Positions 34,988 to 49,056 of a stretch of DNA of 64,000 nucleotides are shown here, piece after piece. Each line of letters opens with the position of its first letter. Positions within the stretch are counted from its first letter, which is position 1. The DNA is from Phascolomyces articulosus (lineage: Eukaryota; Mucoromycota; Mucoromycetes; Mucorales; Lichtheimiaceae), in the NCBI GenBank assembly GCA_025677815.1, contig JAIXMP010000003.1, positions 62,001 through 126,000 of the forward strand, written 5' to 3'. The notes beneath the pieces are model-generated. The model did no database searches. It was not told the origin of the DNA and saw only the letters and a program-made list of their open reading frames with translations. Both the position numbers and the translations under genes were made by a program.

Positions 34988-35308
34988 TAAGAGAAAGACG
35001 ACACACACATACACACATATACTACAATGAACGAATAAGAAGGTACTATATATAGCTTTGACATACAATAATACAAAGTAAAGGAAAAAAAGGTTCTCTT
35101 TCTTTTCCTTTTCTTTCTTTCTTTTTCTCTCATTATTCTTTTTATTTATTTCTTCATCATTATCGATTTAGTATCTTGTTATTATTTCCACATTTCGTAT
35201 ATTGTTTTTATACTATCTGCATTGCATTGCATTTTATTTTTTAAATACAAATAATAACAAAAAAAAGTATTGTTTGTCGTTTAGTATAAGCAGTTGTCAG
35301 TTATTATC
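31800..35308. other. Long intergenic region
   Basis: About 3.5 kb between the divergent eIF5 and Sel1-repeat genes. Purine-rich A/G tracts at 32095-32280 and T or A runs at 34412-34430 and 34961-34984. No credible coding frame, no RNA gene motif and no clear repeat found. Confidence 0.45.
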
Positions 35309-38300
35309 ATGGGTGCACAGCAAAGTCATCTATTGAAATCAACAACAACTTCTTCTAATGAGAGTGAAACATTTGTTCTCTCAAAGAAAAAATCATCAGC
35401 GGCACATCATCGAAATCATCATCGACATGGCAACATCGTTAACAAAACGAGTAGTGGCAGTAACAGTAATGGTCATAACAGTGCTAACCGGGACGATAAG
35501 TCAATGACAACAACAGCTGGGCCGAATAATAACCGTAGTAACAGTTGTGGTAATAATAGTAAAAGAGTAGATAGTCGTGGTAGTACTCCTTCGAGTGATG
35601 GTACTGGTGGTACTAGACGACAACAACAACAAGAATCAACACATCAACAGCAAAAACAAAACCGACGACCAATGCGGTTATATACCAATGTTCAAGAAGC
35701 ATCCTATCGATTAGTCAAACGTCATCTTAAAGAAAAAAGGATTTCTGAACTTTTACCAGCATCCACATGTCCAACAAGCGAACAGTTATTGGGTTTCAGC
35801 AGTATTAGTACTCTTGATAAAAGAACATCTTATTATTCAACCAATACAGTGTCATCCAATGAATCGATTACATCTGCCCTATTCTCCGTAGTGGCAGGTA
35901 CTTCTAGTGCATCCTCTTCATCAGAAATAATAACACCTATATCCTCCCTTTCATCATGCCATTCCAAACATGGACATGAGACACCTACCAGAGCAACAAC
36001 ACCACCCACTATAATAACTACAACGACACATCGTAGTTCCGATCTATCTACTACTTCCCCATCCGATGAAAATGGTAGTAAAGACAATAATACCATATAT
36101 GTTGGTGGATCAACAACATTATCCAGTAACGATCTACAACCTACATCATCCCAAGATTCGGATGTACGACGTTCTCCGTCGTTGGTGTACCCCAATCATT
36201 CTTCTAGTTGCACTACAGAAACTGAAATCTATTATTCAAGTCTCGTGAACAATGCATCTACAAAATTGGCGCGCGTTTGGGTTGCACAGTGCAAAGTCCA
36301 TGGCTTTTTTGGGACAGACCCCCAGATCGACGAAGGCTTTCAAGATCTTTTGAAGCTTGCCAAGCAAACGCCTTCTCCTACTTTTGAAGCTTTTGCGCCA
36401 CTTGCCGTTTGTTATGATTATGGTTTGACACCCAATAGACAGTCGGATCCTCAACGTGCATTCAAGTGGTACAAGAAAGCGACAACAGCAGCAGCAGCAG
36501 CAGCGATGATGTTGACAAAAACAGGAGATAGTGGTGTTTTATTAAAAAATAATAATGGCCAAGGTGTTGGGAGTAACAACAACAGCAGCACAGACGCTAG
36601 TACCACTCGAATGATCGCTTTTGCTTATTACAGAATGGGTGTTCTTTCCTCTTCTTTGTGGTCACAATCAACAGATGCTCTTAAATATTTCCACTTAAGT
36701 GCAGTTCAAGGGAGTCCTATGGGTCAATACATGCTGGGACTTTATTATCACTATGGCATTGCAGTCAAACAAGCAAGTCTATCTCATGCTAAAAAATGGT
36801 ATATCACTTCTGCAGAACAAGGAAACCCTGATGCACAAACAGCCTTGGGATTATTATTAATTGACCATGTGAATGATGAACAAGAAAAAGGCGTAAAGTG
36901 GCTGGAATTAGCTGCTGAACAGGTAAGAAAAAAATAAAATTTTTGATTATTATTATTATTTATGATTTTTATACTACCCAAAAAGAAAATTGAAACAAAC
37001 AAAAACAACCCCTCTTTTTCGGGATTTCCATGAATGGAAAATTTGCGATTTATTGTCTTGCTCTTTGTTATGATGATTATTTTTTGAAGTGTCTCATTCA
37101 AAAAAAAAACTTTTTTATTATTTTTCTTTTATTTTTTCTCTTTTTTTTGTGCTTTTTTCCCAATAGAATAATGCACGAGCGCTGTTACGCCTGGGATCTT
37201 TCTACGAGGAAGCAAAGGACGATCTACGAGCCATGGAATATTATCAAAGGGCGGCAAGTACCGCTACATCTGATCGTGACCTTGCACTTGCCCACTATCT
37301 TGTTGGTATTAATTATCGAATGGGTGATTTGGGTGTCTCTATGGATGCTTCGCGTGCTATTCAACATCTTACTGTATCAGCCAATGGTGGTTATGCCCCA
37401 GCTCAGCGTGCACTAGGTTTGATGTACGCTCAAGGTATTGGTATCCCCAAAAACGACGTCAAAGCGCATCAACTCTACCAAAAAGCAGCAGCTCAAGGTG
37501 ATATCAGAGCCATTGGTCTTTTAGCCGAACAAAACGAACATGGTCGAGGATGTATTATGGATTTAAAAAACGCGCTTCAGCTTTACGAAAAAGCTGCCAG
37601 TTCAGGGTCCGTGGCTGCGCAACTGTCACTTGCCGAACTTTTACAACGGATCGATCATCGTGCACAAGCATTTTCTTGGTTTGAAAAAGTCGCCAATACA
37701 TCATTATCCCCTTCCTCTTCATCCAATGATAATACCAGTGATTTCAATATTGAATTAATACAACAACGTAATACAGCACGATTGATGGTGGCTCGCTATC
37801 GACTTCAAGGATTAGGTGGCGTTGAAAAGAAAATTGCTTGGGCGTTTCATGAATTAATCACATTGGCTGACTGCGATCATTTCGTTGACGCGTATTATTG
37901 GGTGGCCGCGTGTTATGAAGAAGGTGCTTTTGTTCAACGCAATATCCGCAAGGCATTTGAATATTATGAAAAAGCAGCTCTACATGGTGACATTGATGGT
38001 CAATTTCAGATTGCTCTAATGTTGTCCAATGGTGTATCTGAACAAAACGTTGTCCTCATTCGGCGTAATCACGCAAAAGCATTCGAATGGTATACCAAAG
38101 CAGCCGATGCCGGACACAAAACAGCACAATATAGCCTTGGCCTTTATTATGCCAAAGCACTTGAACCTGTAGAAAAAGTCGACACCAAAAAGGCATCTCA
38201 TTTATTTGAACGGGCAGCATCCCAAGGTCTTGTGGTAGCTATGGTCCAATTGGCAAAACTCATGTTGTCAAGTGATTCAGGACAAGAACAAGAAGCTCTT

Positions 38301-41300
38301 TATTGGCTGCGAAGAGCAGCTTCACAAGGCGATCCATCGGGTATGCGTGAAATGGCAGCGGCTTATGAATCAGGTGTAGCTGCTTCTTTTATCAAGGACA
38401 GTAATAAAAATAATATTACAAATATGCGTGCTATTGCTCTTGGACTTCTCAAGAAAGCCGCTGAAGAAAAAAATGATGCTTTATCTTGGTGTGCTATGGC
38501 ACGTTACTATGAAAATGGATGGTCCGTGCTTGTTGATATCCCAGAAGCAATCCGCTGTTATACTCAAGCTGAATCTTTGGGTTATACAAAGTATGATCCC
38601 TTATTATTTTACTTTTTTTTAGAAATATTTATTTTCTATAAGACTTATTCATATTATTATTATATAGAGCTGGATTGGCATTAGCTGATATGTATGAACG
38701 ACGTTCAATGTGGCAAGAAGCACTTGACAAATATGATCAGATGGCCAACGAGAACGAATTATTAAGTCCTGTTGGATGGAAATCAAGACTTGCCAAAGGG
38801 CGATTAGTGATATTCCAACGTAAAGGTACCGATGACGACATGAGAACTGTTTATACTTGGTTGCATGATATGGTTGAACAAGATAAAGGAGTTGTTGAGC
38901 CTTTTGAAATGCTTGGTAAGAAAATGAAGATGAAGAAAAAAAAGGACCATGCCTATTTTGTCCAATACGTATGAACAAAAAAAAACTTAATCAACTTTTT
39001 CTATAATTAAAATAAAATTAGGTGCATGCTGTGAATATGGAAGAGGAACATCAAAAGACATCAGCAGTGCAATCACTTGGTATGAAATGGCAGTAACCCA
39101 ATCAAGTAATTCGACACAAGAAGACAAGAGTGATATCGACTGGATCAAAGAGCGTGCACGTTTCCATTTAGGAGCTCTATATTTTGAACAAAAACAACAT
39201 ACTGTAGCTCTCAAACAATTTCAATCCATTATTCCATTACTTAAGAAAATGAATCATCATTCTGCAGAGACCCGACAAAATGCAAGAAAAACACGTTATT
39301 ATCTTGGTATGGGTTAAAAAGAAAATATATTCAACGAAAAAAAGTTTCTTTGACTAACAGCAAAAAACAATCATGGTGATTATTATCGATTTATTTTTAT
39401 TAGGTTATTTACTTTTAAAGGGTGATAAAGTAACCCATGAAATTGAACAAGCAAAAAAATGGTTAAGTCAAGCTGCAGATGAAGGTGAAGGCGCCGCTGC
39501 CTACGAATTAGGCATGTGGATACTCGCTCATGAAGAAGATGAAGCTGAAGCCAAGAAACGATTCGATCAAGGTGTCTCTGCAGGTCATGCAGGATGCATG
39601 CGACAGTTTGCACTGACCTTGGAACGTGAGCAACGGTACGACTTGACATGGGACGGTCTAGATACAGTGGAATGGCTCGACTATGCTGCTCGTCTTGGCG
39701 ATATTGAAGCACTTGTTCATTTAGGTCTTGCTTATGAACTCGGTCTCGGTACAACCATTGCCCGCGGACAAATGGAAAAGGCGCTTCCACTTTATATTGC
39801 AGCTGCTCAGCAAAATAATGTACGTGCCATGATCAAGGCAGGAGAAACATTTAGCAAGATGGGGCGACATTGTGAAGCTGTCAGTTGGTTGAAAAAGGCA
39901 GAACCTCATAGTTTAACTGCGCGCACCATGATTGCTTCCTATCATCTTCAAGGCCGTGGTGGATTACAACAAGGAGGTGGTTTTAAATTATTACAATCAA
40001 TCATCCAAGAACAAAAACAAGATGAGCATGACGATGGTGTAACCATCATCCATGGTGAACAAGATAAGAATGGAATCAGTTTAGCCATGTTTTTGTTGGG
40101 TCAATGTTATGAATTAGGTCATGAGACACAACAAGATCTGCAACAGGCTGAAGCTTGGTATCACCGTGCAGTCGATATAAATGAACACACAGACGCCGCT
40201 TATCGAATTGGAATTCTCAAAAGTATGCAAGGAGATGATACTGGTGCTTTGGAATGGTATCGACGTGCAGCTGAAAAAGGTCGGCACCGTGAAGCCCAAT
40301 ATCAAGTCGGCATGTTTCACAAAGATGGACGAGGTGGATTGGAAGCCAATTTAACCGTTGCACGAAACTACTTTGTGCGAGCTTCAGATCAAGAACATCC
40401 TCGGGCGAAATATGAATTGGCCCATATCTTTTGGCGCAAACAAAAGTACCCACTGGCGTTGAGTCTCTATAAAGAAGCAGCGCAATTGATGGTACCTGAA
40501 GCTTTGCGAGAATTAGGCAATCTTTATCATCAAGGTGTTGCCAAGATTGAACCACGCGACTATGTAAAAGCATTCAAATGTTTTTGTGATGCTGCGCAAT
40601 TGGGTGATGCCACAGCGGCACTGATGGTTGGATCTTATTTTGAAGAAGGTTATCTTGAACAACAACCTGACTCACCTGCTATTGGTATTGATCGAGAACA
40701 AGCTTTGCAATGGTACGAGACAGCTTACCGATTGGGCTGCGGATCCTTGGCAGAATTAGCCATTGGCAATTTGAAACATATCATGGCGGAAGAACTGGGT
40801 CCAGAACTTTATGAAGAAGCAGAAGATTTACGTGAAGAAGCCTTTGATTGGTTTAGTGAAGTTGCCATGGAATTCAAAGAAGAGACCCAGTATGCCAATA
40901 TTATGGTAGCACTTTATCATATTCATGGATGGGGCCGTATTCCTATTGATCAACATGAAGGATTCCGTTTATTACGGCAAGTCGCAGATGCAGGTGGTGC
41001 TCAAGCTTTTGCTGAAGTCGCGCGATGTTATGAAGAAGGTATTGGCGTCGAACGTGACACTGTGCAAGCTCTCACCTTTTGGGAAATGGCAGCTGAAGCC
41101 CAGCAGGACATTGGCGCAATGATGCGCGCCGCCGAAATTCATGAAAAAGGGTTAGCAGGTCAAATGAACCCTCAAAAGGCATCACATTATCATATCAGAG
41201 CCAAAGCTATAGGTATGTTATTATAAATTACTTATTCACCATAGCTATCTATTAATAGTCAATAATTGCGTAAGAATGGTGTGGCGTAACTGATATCGTT

Positions 41301-41431
41301 TTTCATTTTTAGCTTCAAGTCAACGAAGCCCGAGTGAAATTACTCCTTCTTCTTCTTCTTCTTCTTCCTCCTATTCATTGTCGACAAGATCCTCCGTGAC
41401 ATCTCTCCGAAACAGTCGTCCATTCCATTAA
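35309..41431 (+). CDS. Giant Sel1-repeat protein with N-myristoylation signal, 1832 aa
   Basis: Six exons, 35309-36922, 37167-38590, 38668-38915, 39022-39306, 39404-41212 and 41313-41431 (5499 nt in frame). The protein starts MGAQQSHLLK, a good N-myristoylation context (Gly2, Ser6). About 320 residues of Ser/Thr/Asn-rich disorder follow. From about residue 340 to 1780 there are Sel1-like repeats back to back, e.g. PMGQYMLGLYYHYGIAV, AQRALGLMYAQGIGI and EVARCYEEGIGVERD. A Ser-rich tail ends SLRNSRPFH with no CAAX box. Sel1-like repeats are alpha-helical scaffolds for protein binding, as in Hrd3/SEL1L and the chitin synthase activator Skt5/Chs4. Most fungal examples are far shorter. Membrane-anchored scaffold is the inferred role. 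The first ATG in frame was chosen. Confidence 0.9.
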
Positions 41432-43842
41432 TAATAATAATTCTTATTATTCATTTCCTTCCCACAATCAACCACCCTATATACCAATCCAATTGTAACT
41501 TAATATATTCATGTTCTATTTCCCTTATTTACATTTTCTTCATAATATAGTTTATATAGACATACATTATTAATATCAATATTTGTTAATCAGTAGTAGT
41601 AATTAATACCTATTATTTCTGTTGAATTTTTCTCAACTGTTTAAAAATATATATCACCAAATAAACTACCATATATATACTTATATAATATACCAATAAC
41701 CTTGGCTCCAGATTTTTAATTGATCACTTGAGTGTACATAATATATATATTAATACTTTACTTACTATATACAGAACCCATTGTAAATTATTTTTATGAT
41801 TTTTTTTTTCAATCATAGTTATGATTTCTTAGTTTTTATATGTTCGTTGATATTGGTATCATGGCGTATAACTAAGTATAGTTTATATTGTAAACCGGTT
41901 TCACCATCATATCTTATAACCACCATCATTTGGATTTTTTTTATCTATGTGCACCGCTTTTAGATATATATATGTGATACTGCAACCATTACATACATGT
42001 GATCTGGCATTACTCATTATCATATATATATATATATATAATACGTACAGCGGTAAAAATTGAAATTTTGTTGGTAATTAAATATTAGGTGTTACTAGGA
42101 CGAGCCTATCCAGACTAGAAAACTACCGGGGATTTTTTCCCAGTGTTTACGAATGTATATAATTTCTAAATATATTACATACTACCACTCTGTTGCCATT
42201 GTGTACAAGCAGTTCCCTTGATTTGGTTATTGTAATCAAACACACCATTCCTAAATATATTGTACAACTATTTATAATAAACTCTATTTAAAATGTCCAT
42301 TTATATTCTACTATTCGTTGATCTCACCAAATCCCACTCAGAGTCTTAATTTCCATGGTGAAAAAGAAAACAGAAAACAGAATGTATTATATTCAACAAT
42401 TATTGATATATAATAAAGAAGATCAGCACATTATTATTCAAAAGGAATTATCAACACCTCTATTAGTTTAGATTACATTTAGATATTATATCTGAAAATA
42501 TTTTTACGAATAATATGATTTTTTGTTATAATACTAAAGCATATATGCAAACTGATGCAAAGCGATTTTTCTTCCAATATTATCTACTTTTGTACAATGT
42601 CGATGGCTGCAATTATCAGAGGAAGTACAAGCATGTAACTTTTTTTTTGTACATTATTGTATAGCTATTTTTATCCATACCAAGGGACCCTTATTTTGAT
42701 AACCATGTTCTTCTGCCTTCCTCTTTCTTAATAGTTACTTTTCAGATTGATTAGATATAGACAACGTGTGGAAAAATTTATGTATTGCATCATGATTTTT
42801 AATATTAGTATAAACATATATATATATATAGCAACAAAATCTGTTTTTATATAGTCCCAGGAATTAGAATGCCCTAGGCGCAGAAATATCTACACTCTCA
42901 TTTAAAATATAGTAGTAATACTTTATTAGCTATAACAGCTTTTCCTTTTTGCCTATGCTACAATAAATGGTCCCCCATTAATTTCATATTCGTTAAATTT
43001 TAACCCCCATTATCTTTACAATAATTTGATCCATGGAGAAACATAAATACATCAATAAATACATCGTAACAAAGTAGTTCTCTTTAACCTTCACACCTCT
43101 TTATTTTCATCAAAAAAAAAAAGGAAATTTGGCTGTAAAATTAAAGGGGGTCCACTGTATGCAGCTGTGTGCTTATGCATACTTATGCGTCATTTATTAT
43201 TACTTTATTATGTTTATCTTTAATTATAACAAGGCACAAACAAAAAACAGAGTTTGTAAAAGCGGGGGTAAGTGTTCACATTATATACAAAGAAGCAGTA
43301 ATATTTTCTCATATATTGCGTTTATGTATTAAAGTGTTGGTAGTAGTCGGTTGTTGGGTTTTTAACTGCATCTGTCTAGATTGCATGCAAATGTCGATGT
43401 TTCCATCATGTTACTACAGCAATTGCTTTTGTGTATACAATACGTTCAGTGAAGAAAAAATGACTATAGTAAGCTAATTTTTCCTTGTCGCTTACTGTAC
43501 ACGCAATATTAAAGAATATATGTATACAACTGTATATTTTTATAGTTAAACCGATTGACATATAAAAAATGTTTCTTCATATTATCTCAATAAATTACTA
43601 TGCGGATTGATATAATATTTAAGTGACAAAGGTAAAAGAAAACAAATTTTGTATATCATTTGATCAAATATAGTTGTTTCAGGAAGTACAGACAATTAAA
43701 ACTTTTCAATATAAGTATAGTAATCATTTTTCAAAATCACTTCATGCTTTTAGGTAAATAGTTCATTTATATCTTTGTATAAATCATAATTACGGTAATA
43801 ATGTCAAAACGTAGGTAGTAAGGTGATGCATTTTTTTTTCAA
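41432..43842. other. Long intergenic region
   Basis: About 2.4 kb of very AT-rich DNA with TA-type repeats (42024-42040, 42818-42832). It lies between convergent 3' ends. Short open frames near 43130-43477 show no family features. Confidence 0.45.
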
Positions 43843-44921
43843 TCAAGGACTCTTGCTTATAAATGACACCCCATTGAATACTGGCAACATCACCACTTGC
43901 AAACTTGGATTTTGTAGAACATATTCATTAAATTCACAAACAGCTTTCGTCCATTTTTTCATAATATCTTTCTTGATAGTAATCTTTTCTTCGTAACCTG
44001 CTTCCCGATGGACATATCCTCGATAAAGCACTATATACGACAACAACAAAAGAATATGGGATAAAGCATACAGATATATAGTAAGAGTCACTTTGAACTC
44101 AAAATATATTTATTAAATTATATACTAACCGTCATCAACAACGATCAATCCTCGACCAGATAAAAGATCATTATCCAAAATAAAATTGAGATACGAGATA
44201 TTGTCTGCCTTGTCGGCATCTGTTTATTTCAACAGCGTGATTATTAAAATCGGTATTTTACGAATACATATCCTAGTGACAAGTTCTGAAAAATTTATTA
44301 TATACCAATGAATATGAGATCATACTGTCGTTGTGAATGTTCTTGTTTGAGAGCCTTTAAACTATATTTTATTGTTATAAATCCAAGATATTAATATATA
44401 TTTAGTTTGACTGATTTATAAGCTGTATATTTTTCTTACCTAACTAATGCTGGACCAACACGAAGTTCAACGCGATCCCCATATTGTAATCGATTTATAT
44501 ACTTTCTTGCCACTTGCATGCATTTGGGATCAATATCAAGTGAAACCACTTTCCTCTCCTCATTAGCAATAGTATTAGTATTACCCTTTGATGAAGATGG
44601 AAAAGCGCAGGCCATGGCAATTGCTGTCGCGCCAGTGAATGTGCCAATTTCAAGAATATAATTAGGACGTAATAGCTTAACCAACTGATAGTATAGCTTG
44701 CGTTGGGTATCAGGAACCATCATAATTGGTCTTTCGAAATCACGGACTGTTTCTTGAGATAAGTCATTAAGGGCATCAGCTACTTCTGGTGGGTAAGGAG
44801 TACTGTAATCACTTGAATACTTTTCTTCTTGTGTACGTAAACGGTTATCAACATTCATACCAATGTAATCATCCGAATTTTGATCAAAATTAATATAGTT
44901 AAATGATGAAGAAATCGTCAT
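43843..44921 (-). CDS. Class I SAM-dependent O-methyltransferase (CCoAOMT/family 3 type)
   Basis: Four exons: 44921-44440, then one starting about 44364 (SLKALKQEH...YDLIFI), one starting about 44221 (DADKADNISYLNFILDNDLL), and the last ending 43843. The hallmarks are LRPNYILEIGTFTGATAIAMA (SAM motif I), VVSLDIDPKCMQVARKYI (acidic loop), YDLIFIDADKADN (catalytic metal-binding DADK) and GLIVVDDVLYRG (metal-binding D, second motif). These define the caffeoyl-CoA/catechol-type O-methyltransferases. The fungal substrate is unknown. The start at 44921 (MTISSSF) is preferred because the preceding CATAG looks like a 5' UTR intron acceptor. An in-frame ATG at 45035 would add a hydrophobic leader. Confidence 0.88.
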
Positions 44922-46349
44922 GATGGCTATGAAATAAGATAAAAAAGAAAAGAAAAAGAGCCGCGTCAAAAGAAACGTCGTCATCTGCTTTTTTATAGGA
45001 TATGCCCCCTTTCCATCTCCGTTTTGGCTGTACACACATATGTTGATCAGTTTAGTAGGGATAAATAATAGTGCAAGTTACTGCATCACTCAATTACTAC
45101 GATCTCTATATGTACTACCACCTACAACACAGAATCGACCACCAAATATATTATATTGCGCAACGGTAGACATTTATATAACTTTTGATATCAAATAGGA
45201 AATGCTGCTATTTCGGTATTAATACGAATCATTATACATAACAATGATTTCTTGTCTGTAGAAAAAAAATTCATGCGAAGTGCACTACATAGTAATGTGA
45301 TTATGTAGTACAAAAACTGCGGTGGTGGGTCTTATCATTCCACAATTATTATAGTACTTTAGTTATCATATCTATCCCTTTTATTAAAATGTAAATGTAA
45401 AAAATATACTATGATACATTATGTATGTTTACCATTATTCAAATGTTACGTATACTTTTATCTTCTTCTAGGATGAGTATGTGACAAGTATGGTCAAATT
45501 CTTTAACAAAACACAGTAAAAATTTGTAGTATTTAGAGTTTTATTTAGGTTATATACTCCCAATTATTGTAAATGACTATTAAAAAATAACTACTATAAT
45601 TCATCGAAATTGTATCTTGTCTATTATTGAAGGAGGGAATTATACAACTACTAAGAATGAAGGGAGGAAGAAAGAAGAAAGGAGTAGTTGTAGTCTAAAT
45701 CTTCCGCACAGGAGAAGAGGTACCCAAGCTTTTTATAGATTTCAGCATTGATTAGCCAATAATATTTCTTCCTTGACTTTTCAGCCAAAACTAAAAAAAA
45801 ATGGCCTCTTTTACTCGCTTTATTCCACTCACTTGTATATCTCTCTTTTTTAAATACCATATCTCCTTAATATATGCATCCTTTTATGAATCGCGATTTT
45901 ACTTGTAGCTGTATAATTACTCAAGAAGAGAAAAAAAAGAATAAGTCAATGATATCATCGTTGCTTGAACATAAATGTGCCGAACAAAACGACATTGCCA
46001 GTAGGTTGTCCTTCTCTTCTCTCTCTTCTCCCTCTTTCTAATATGGTTTTGGAAGATTTATGCAGTGGAAAGACTCGTCTCAAAATTAGTGTGTTTTTGT
46101 GATTTCGCGACGAAATAAATGATATGAAACTCAATTGTTGTTGATGTAAATATATATATTTATACAACAGACCATTTTATTTTACCAAATCGACCATGGA
46201 CAGCTGAATATAACTTTTTCAGTACTGCGACATCAACAACGACTACTACTACTACAACTGAAACACCAGCAAGGCGATGTTATTCCCCGAGTAGTACAAC
46301 AACAACAAAGAAAACAACGACTAACAAGAATAATAATTCTAAAAACAAA
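44922..46349. other. Divergent intergenic region
   Basis: Between the O-methyltransferase (minus) and the plus-strand gene at 46350. No gene recognised. The last 170 bp are ACA/ACT-rich and probably 5' UTR of the downstream gene. Confidence 0.4.
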
Positions 46350-48002
46350 ATGTCATCGTCAAGTTCTTCTAATACAACTACTAGCACTCGATCAACTCCA
46401 TCACAAACTCGACATGACAGCAATATAAAGGATCTACACAATTTTCTTACCTCTCTTCTTGTGTCGTCGAAGACCCCTAGTGCTCAAGATACTGCGGACC
46501 TTGAGGGCCTTATTTCACTTATGAAAGAACATAAGTTATTTGATCCAACATATATACCCCAACTTCAAAATATTCAACGAATTGCTGCTGAATTACCTTG
46601 TCTTATTCCGAGTTCTCTTGATTCGAACATAACCAACAGCAACAGCAACACCGATACTGATACCAATACCAATACCAATACCAAGAATGATAGTAATAAC
46701 AGCAACGGGGATAAAGGAACAGTAACAGCAACAGCAACACAAACTGTTGCACCGATTCCCGACTTCGAATTTTCATTCTCGTCAGATCGACAGGCCAATT
46801 TTCCACCACCACCAGAGAAACCTCTCTATACGACCGATCGTCCAACGTATCGACGAGGAGGTGTTTATGCTGATGAGTATGAAGAAATGGATAATGTGGA
46901 GGATACTAAATATGAGGAAGAAAATGTTGATCCGGTCGAATTTGAAGCCATTATTCAACAACGAAAGATATTACCACTTCCAAAACCACGATGGAAACGA
47001 AAATATTCAATACCGATTGGTATTAGCTCTTCAAGTAATAATACTGTAATGACGACAAGGATAGATGAGAACAATCTGCAGGGGGGATCTTTATCAAAAC
47101 AAAGCGTCTTGGAAAATACTGAACAAGAACGAATAGCAAGATCATTGGGTGAAACTAATAACAGTAAGTTGGGCCTTGCATCGCCTGTTGTGGCGGTTGA
47201 ACCAACTGCTTCTACATTGAAAAAAACACAAACACAAAAGATTCAAAAAGCAGCAGCAGCAACAGGATTACCATCGATGGAGAAACACTCGAAATCAGAT
47301 GAGGAAAATAAGAAAAAAAAAACGACATTGAATAATTCAAAAGGTACCAAGAAAAGCAGCGTGCCTGTGAAATCCATCAAGGACGACAAATATATTACAA
47401 CAGAACAGCAACAAAGAGCCGTATCAAGATCAAATACAATAGTATCACGTGGTAAAAAGAATAAAAGCAAAGCCAAAAAGAAAGAATCCTCTTCTGTTAC
47501 CAAAACAGCAACCACAGAATTGCCGCATACCAATGACGATAGCAGTAATAGCAACGGCAAGAAAAATACTAAAGGAAAGCGACAAACAGATACTATAACA
47601 GCAACTAAAAAGGGCAAAAAATCCCAACAGCAACAACTGGATCAACAATCTTCTCAACATCGAAAAACAGGAAAAATGGATTGGCTTGATGCTAACCTAG
47701 GTGCTTCTGATATATCTGTGATCAAGAGTGGCAATCCGGATGAATGGATTTGTTTATTTTGTCAATACGAAATCTTCTGCAGTGGACTGGAGGCAGCTAT
47801 ACGTAAAAGAGGAGGATACAGACGTCGACGTATTCGTGCTAAAGATATCAATGATAGTATTATCCACCACCATCACCAAGTGCACCATCATGATGATCGT
47901 CTTAGTGAAAATGAGGATTCGTTATCACTTGTTGAAATGCCAGTGGATTCAAGAATTCGAGTAGTGACAGGGATATCGCATGGGCCCAATGCATTCCAAT
48001 AA
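46350..48002 (+). CDS. Unrecognised basic, low-complexity protein with conserved-looking C-terminal CxxC segment, 550 aa
   Basis: Single-exon gene with ATG in an AAACAAAATG context. Residues 1-90 include a helical-looking stretch (IKDLHNFLTSLLVSSKTPSA, ADLEGLISLMKEHKLFDP). It is followed by Asn/Thr repeats, a PPPPEKPLYTTDRPTYRRGG segment and an acidic patch. Then comes a long Lys/Ser/Thr/Gln-rich disordered region (about 250-430) with several KKxK-type nuclear signals. The C-terminal part has the only fold-like block: WLDANLGASDISVIKSG, then DEWICLFCQYEIFCSG, then a strongly basic RKRGGYRRRRIRAKD. The CxxC plus basic block recalls short conserved segments of fungal nuclear proteins, but I cannot name the family. 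A His cluster (HHHHQVHHHDD) follows. Function unknown. Confidence 0.7.
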   Translation: MSSSSSSNTTTSTRSTPSQTRHDSNIKDLHNFLTSLLVSSKTPSAQDTADLEGLISLMKEHKLFDPTYIPQLQNIQRIAAELPCLIPSSLDSNITNSNSNTDTDTNTNTNTKNDSNNSNGDKGTVTATATQTVAPIPDFEFSFSSDRQANFPPPPEKPLYTTDRPTYRRGGVYADEYEEMDNVEDTKYEEENVDPVEFEAIIQQRKILPLPKPRWKRKYSIPIGISSSSNNTVMTTRIDENNLQGGSLSKQSVLENTEQERIARSLGETNNSKLGLASPVVAVEPTASTLKKTQTQKIQKAAAATGLPSMEKHSKSDEENKKKKTTLNNSKGTKKSSVPVKSIKDDKYITTEQQQRAVSRSNTIVSRGKKNKSKAKKKESSSVTKTATTELPHTNDDSSNSNGKKNTKGKRQTDTITATKKGKKSQQQQLDQQSSQHRKTGKMDWLDANLGASDISVIKSGNPDEWICLFCQYEIFCSGLEAAIRKRGGYRRRRIRAKDINDSIIHHHHQVHHHDDRLSENEDSLSLVEMPVDSRIRVVTGISHGPNAFQ

Positions 48003-49056
48003 AGCTTTATATAAATAATAATAATAATAAACTACTTTGTATCGATATAAGTACAAAGGAATTGGGATCATCATGTGATCATCTCATTTGTTTTAATGTA
48101 GCATGTTTACAAATACCGAGATGGTTTATATATCTTAATTACGCAAAAAGATTATACAGAGTGCAATTCATATATATGTAAGACCTAGACTGTTTTTTTT
48201 GTATGTTTCTACGTGCTGTCATGATTTTTTTTTGTTCTTATTTACTAAGTTATATAAAACAAAAGCAAGAAGAAAAGAATCTGATTACCAGAAAATCATC
48301 CATCCATATGATGTAAATGTACTGATGGTTTTCATGAGTGTGTATGTTAAATACAGGCAAACTTAATGGCTATAACAAATATCTGTAACATTATACATCA
48401 TCTTTTTTCTAGATCTAAAAAAATTCTCGTGGTAATACGTATGAAGTGAAGATGGATATTTTATGATAAAAAATGTGACCTGGCTAATAATCTCTTTTTC
48501 TATAATACAGCATGATTTTGTTTCATTGGTAATAAACTTATAATGACCGATGTGTAAAAAAAACCCAATGTATTAGTAACTGTAGGAAAATAATAATCAC
48601 AAGAACAAAACATCTCATCTTATTTACTATCTATTAACAAATTCCTTACTGTACAATTATGTTGTTTGTTTATATTATTATTATTATTCTATTAAAGAAG
48701 ACCCTTTAATAATGAAATTAATAAAGATCTAGTTATATATAAAATATGAATGATTTGTTGTTGTCATTGTACTAGATTATTTTATTAAAATAAGGTTACC
48801 TGATGCACACGCGCATATTCACAATTGCTGGGCATATTCTTGTTTTCTTCTTTGGTTATAATGCGTGCGTAAATAAATAAAGGTAGGATGTGTAATAGAA
48901 ACTAAATTCAACTTCCGGTCACGCCAAACAGGATTTTCAACGGCGATCGATTCTTTTTTTCCTCCCCTCTCTTCTTTTTCTCTTTTTCTTTTTCTTTTTC
49001 TTTTTCTTATAAAAAAAGAAAGTAGAAAAAAGGAGGATGAAGTAGCGATTAAGAAA
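48003..49056. other. Intergenic
   Basis: AT-rich, no gene recognised. A TTTTTC repeat at about 48977-49005 precedes the ATG at 49057. Confidence 0.45.
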
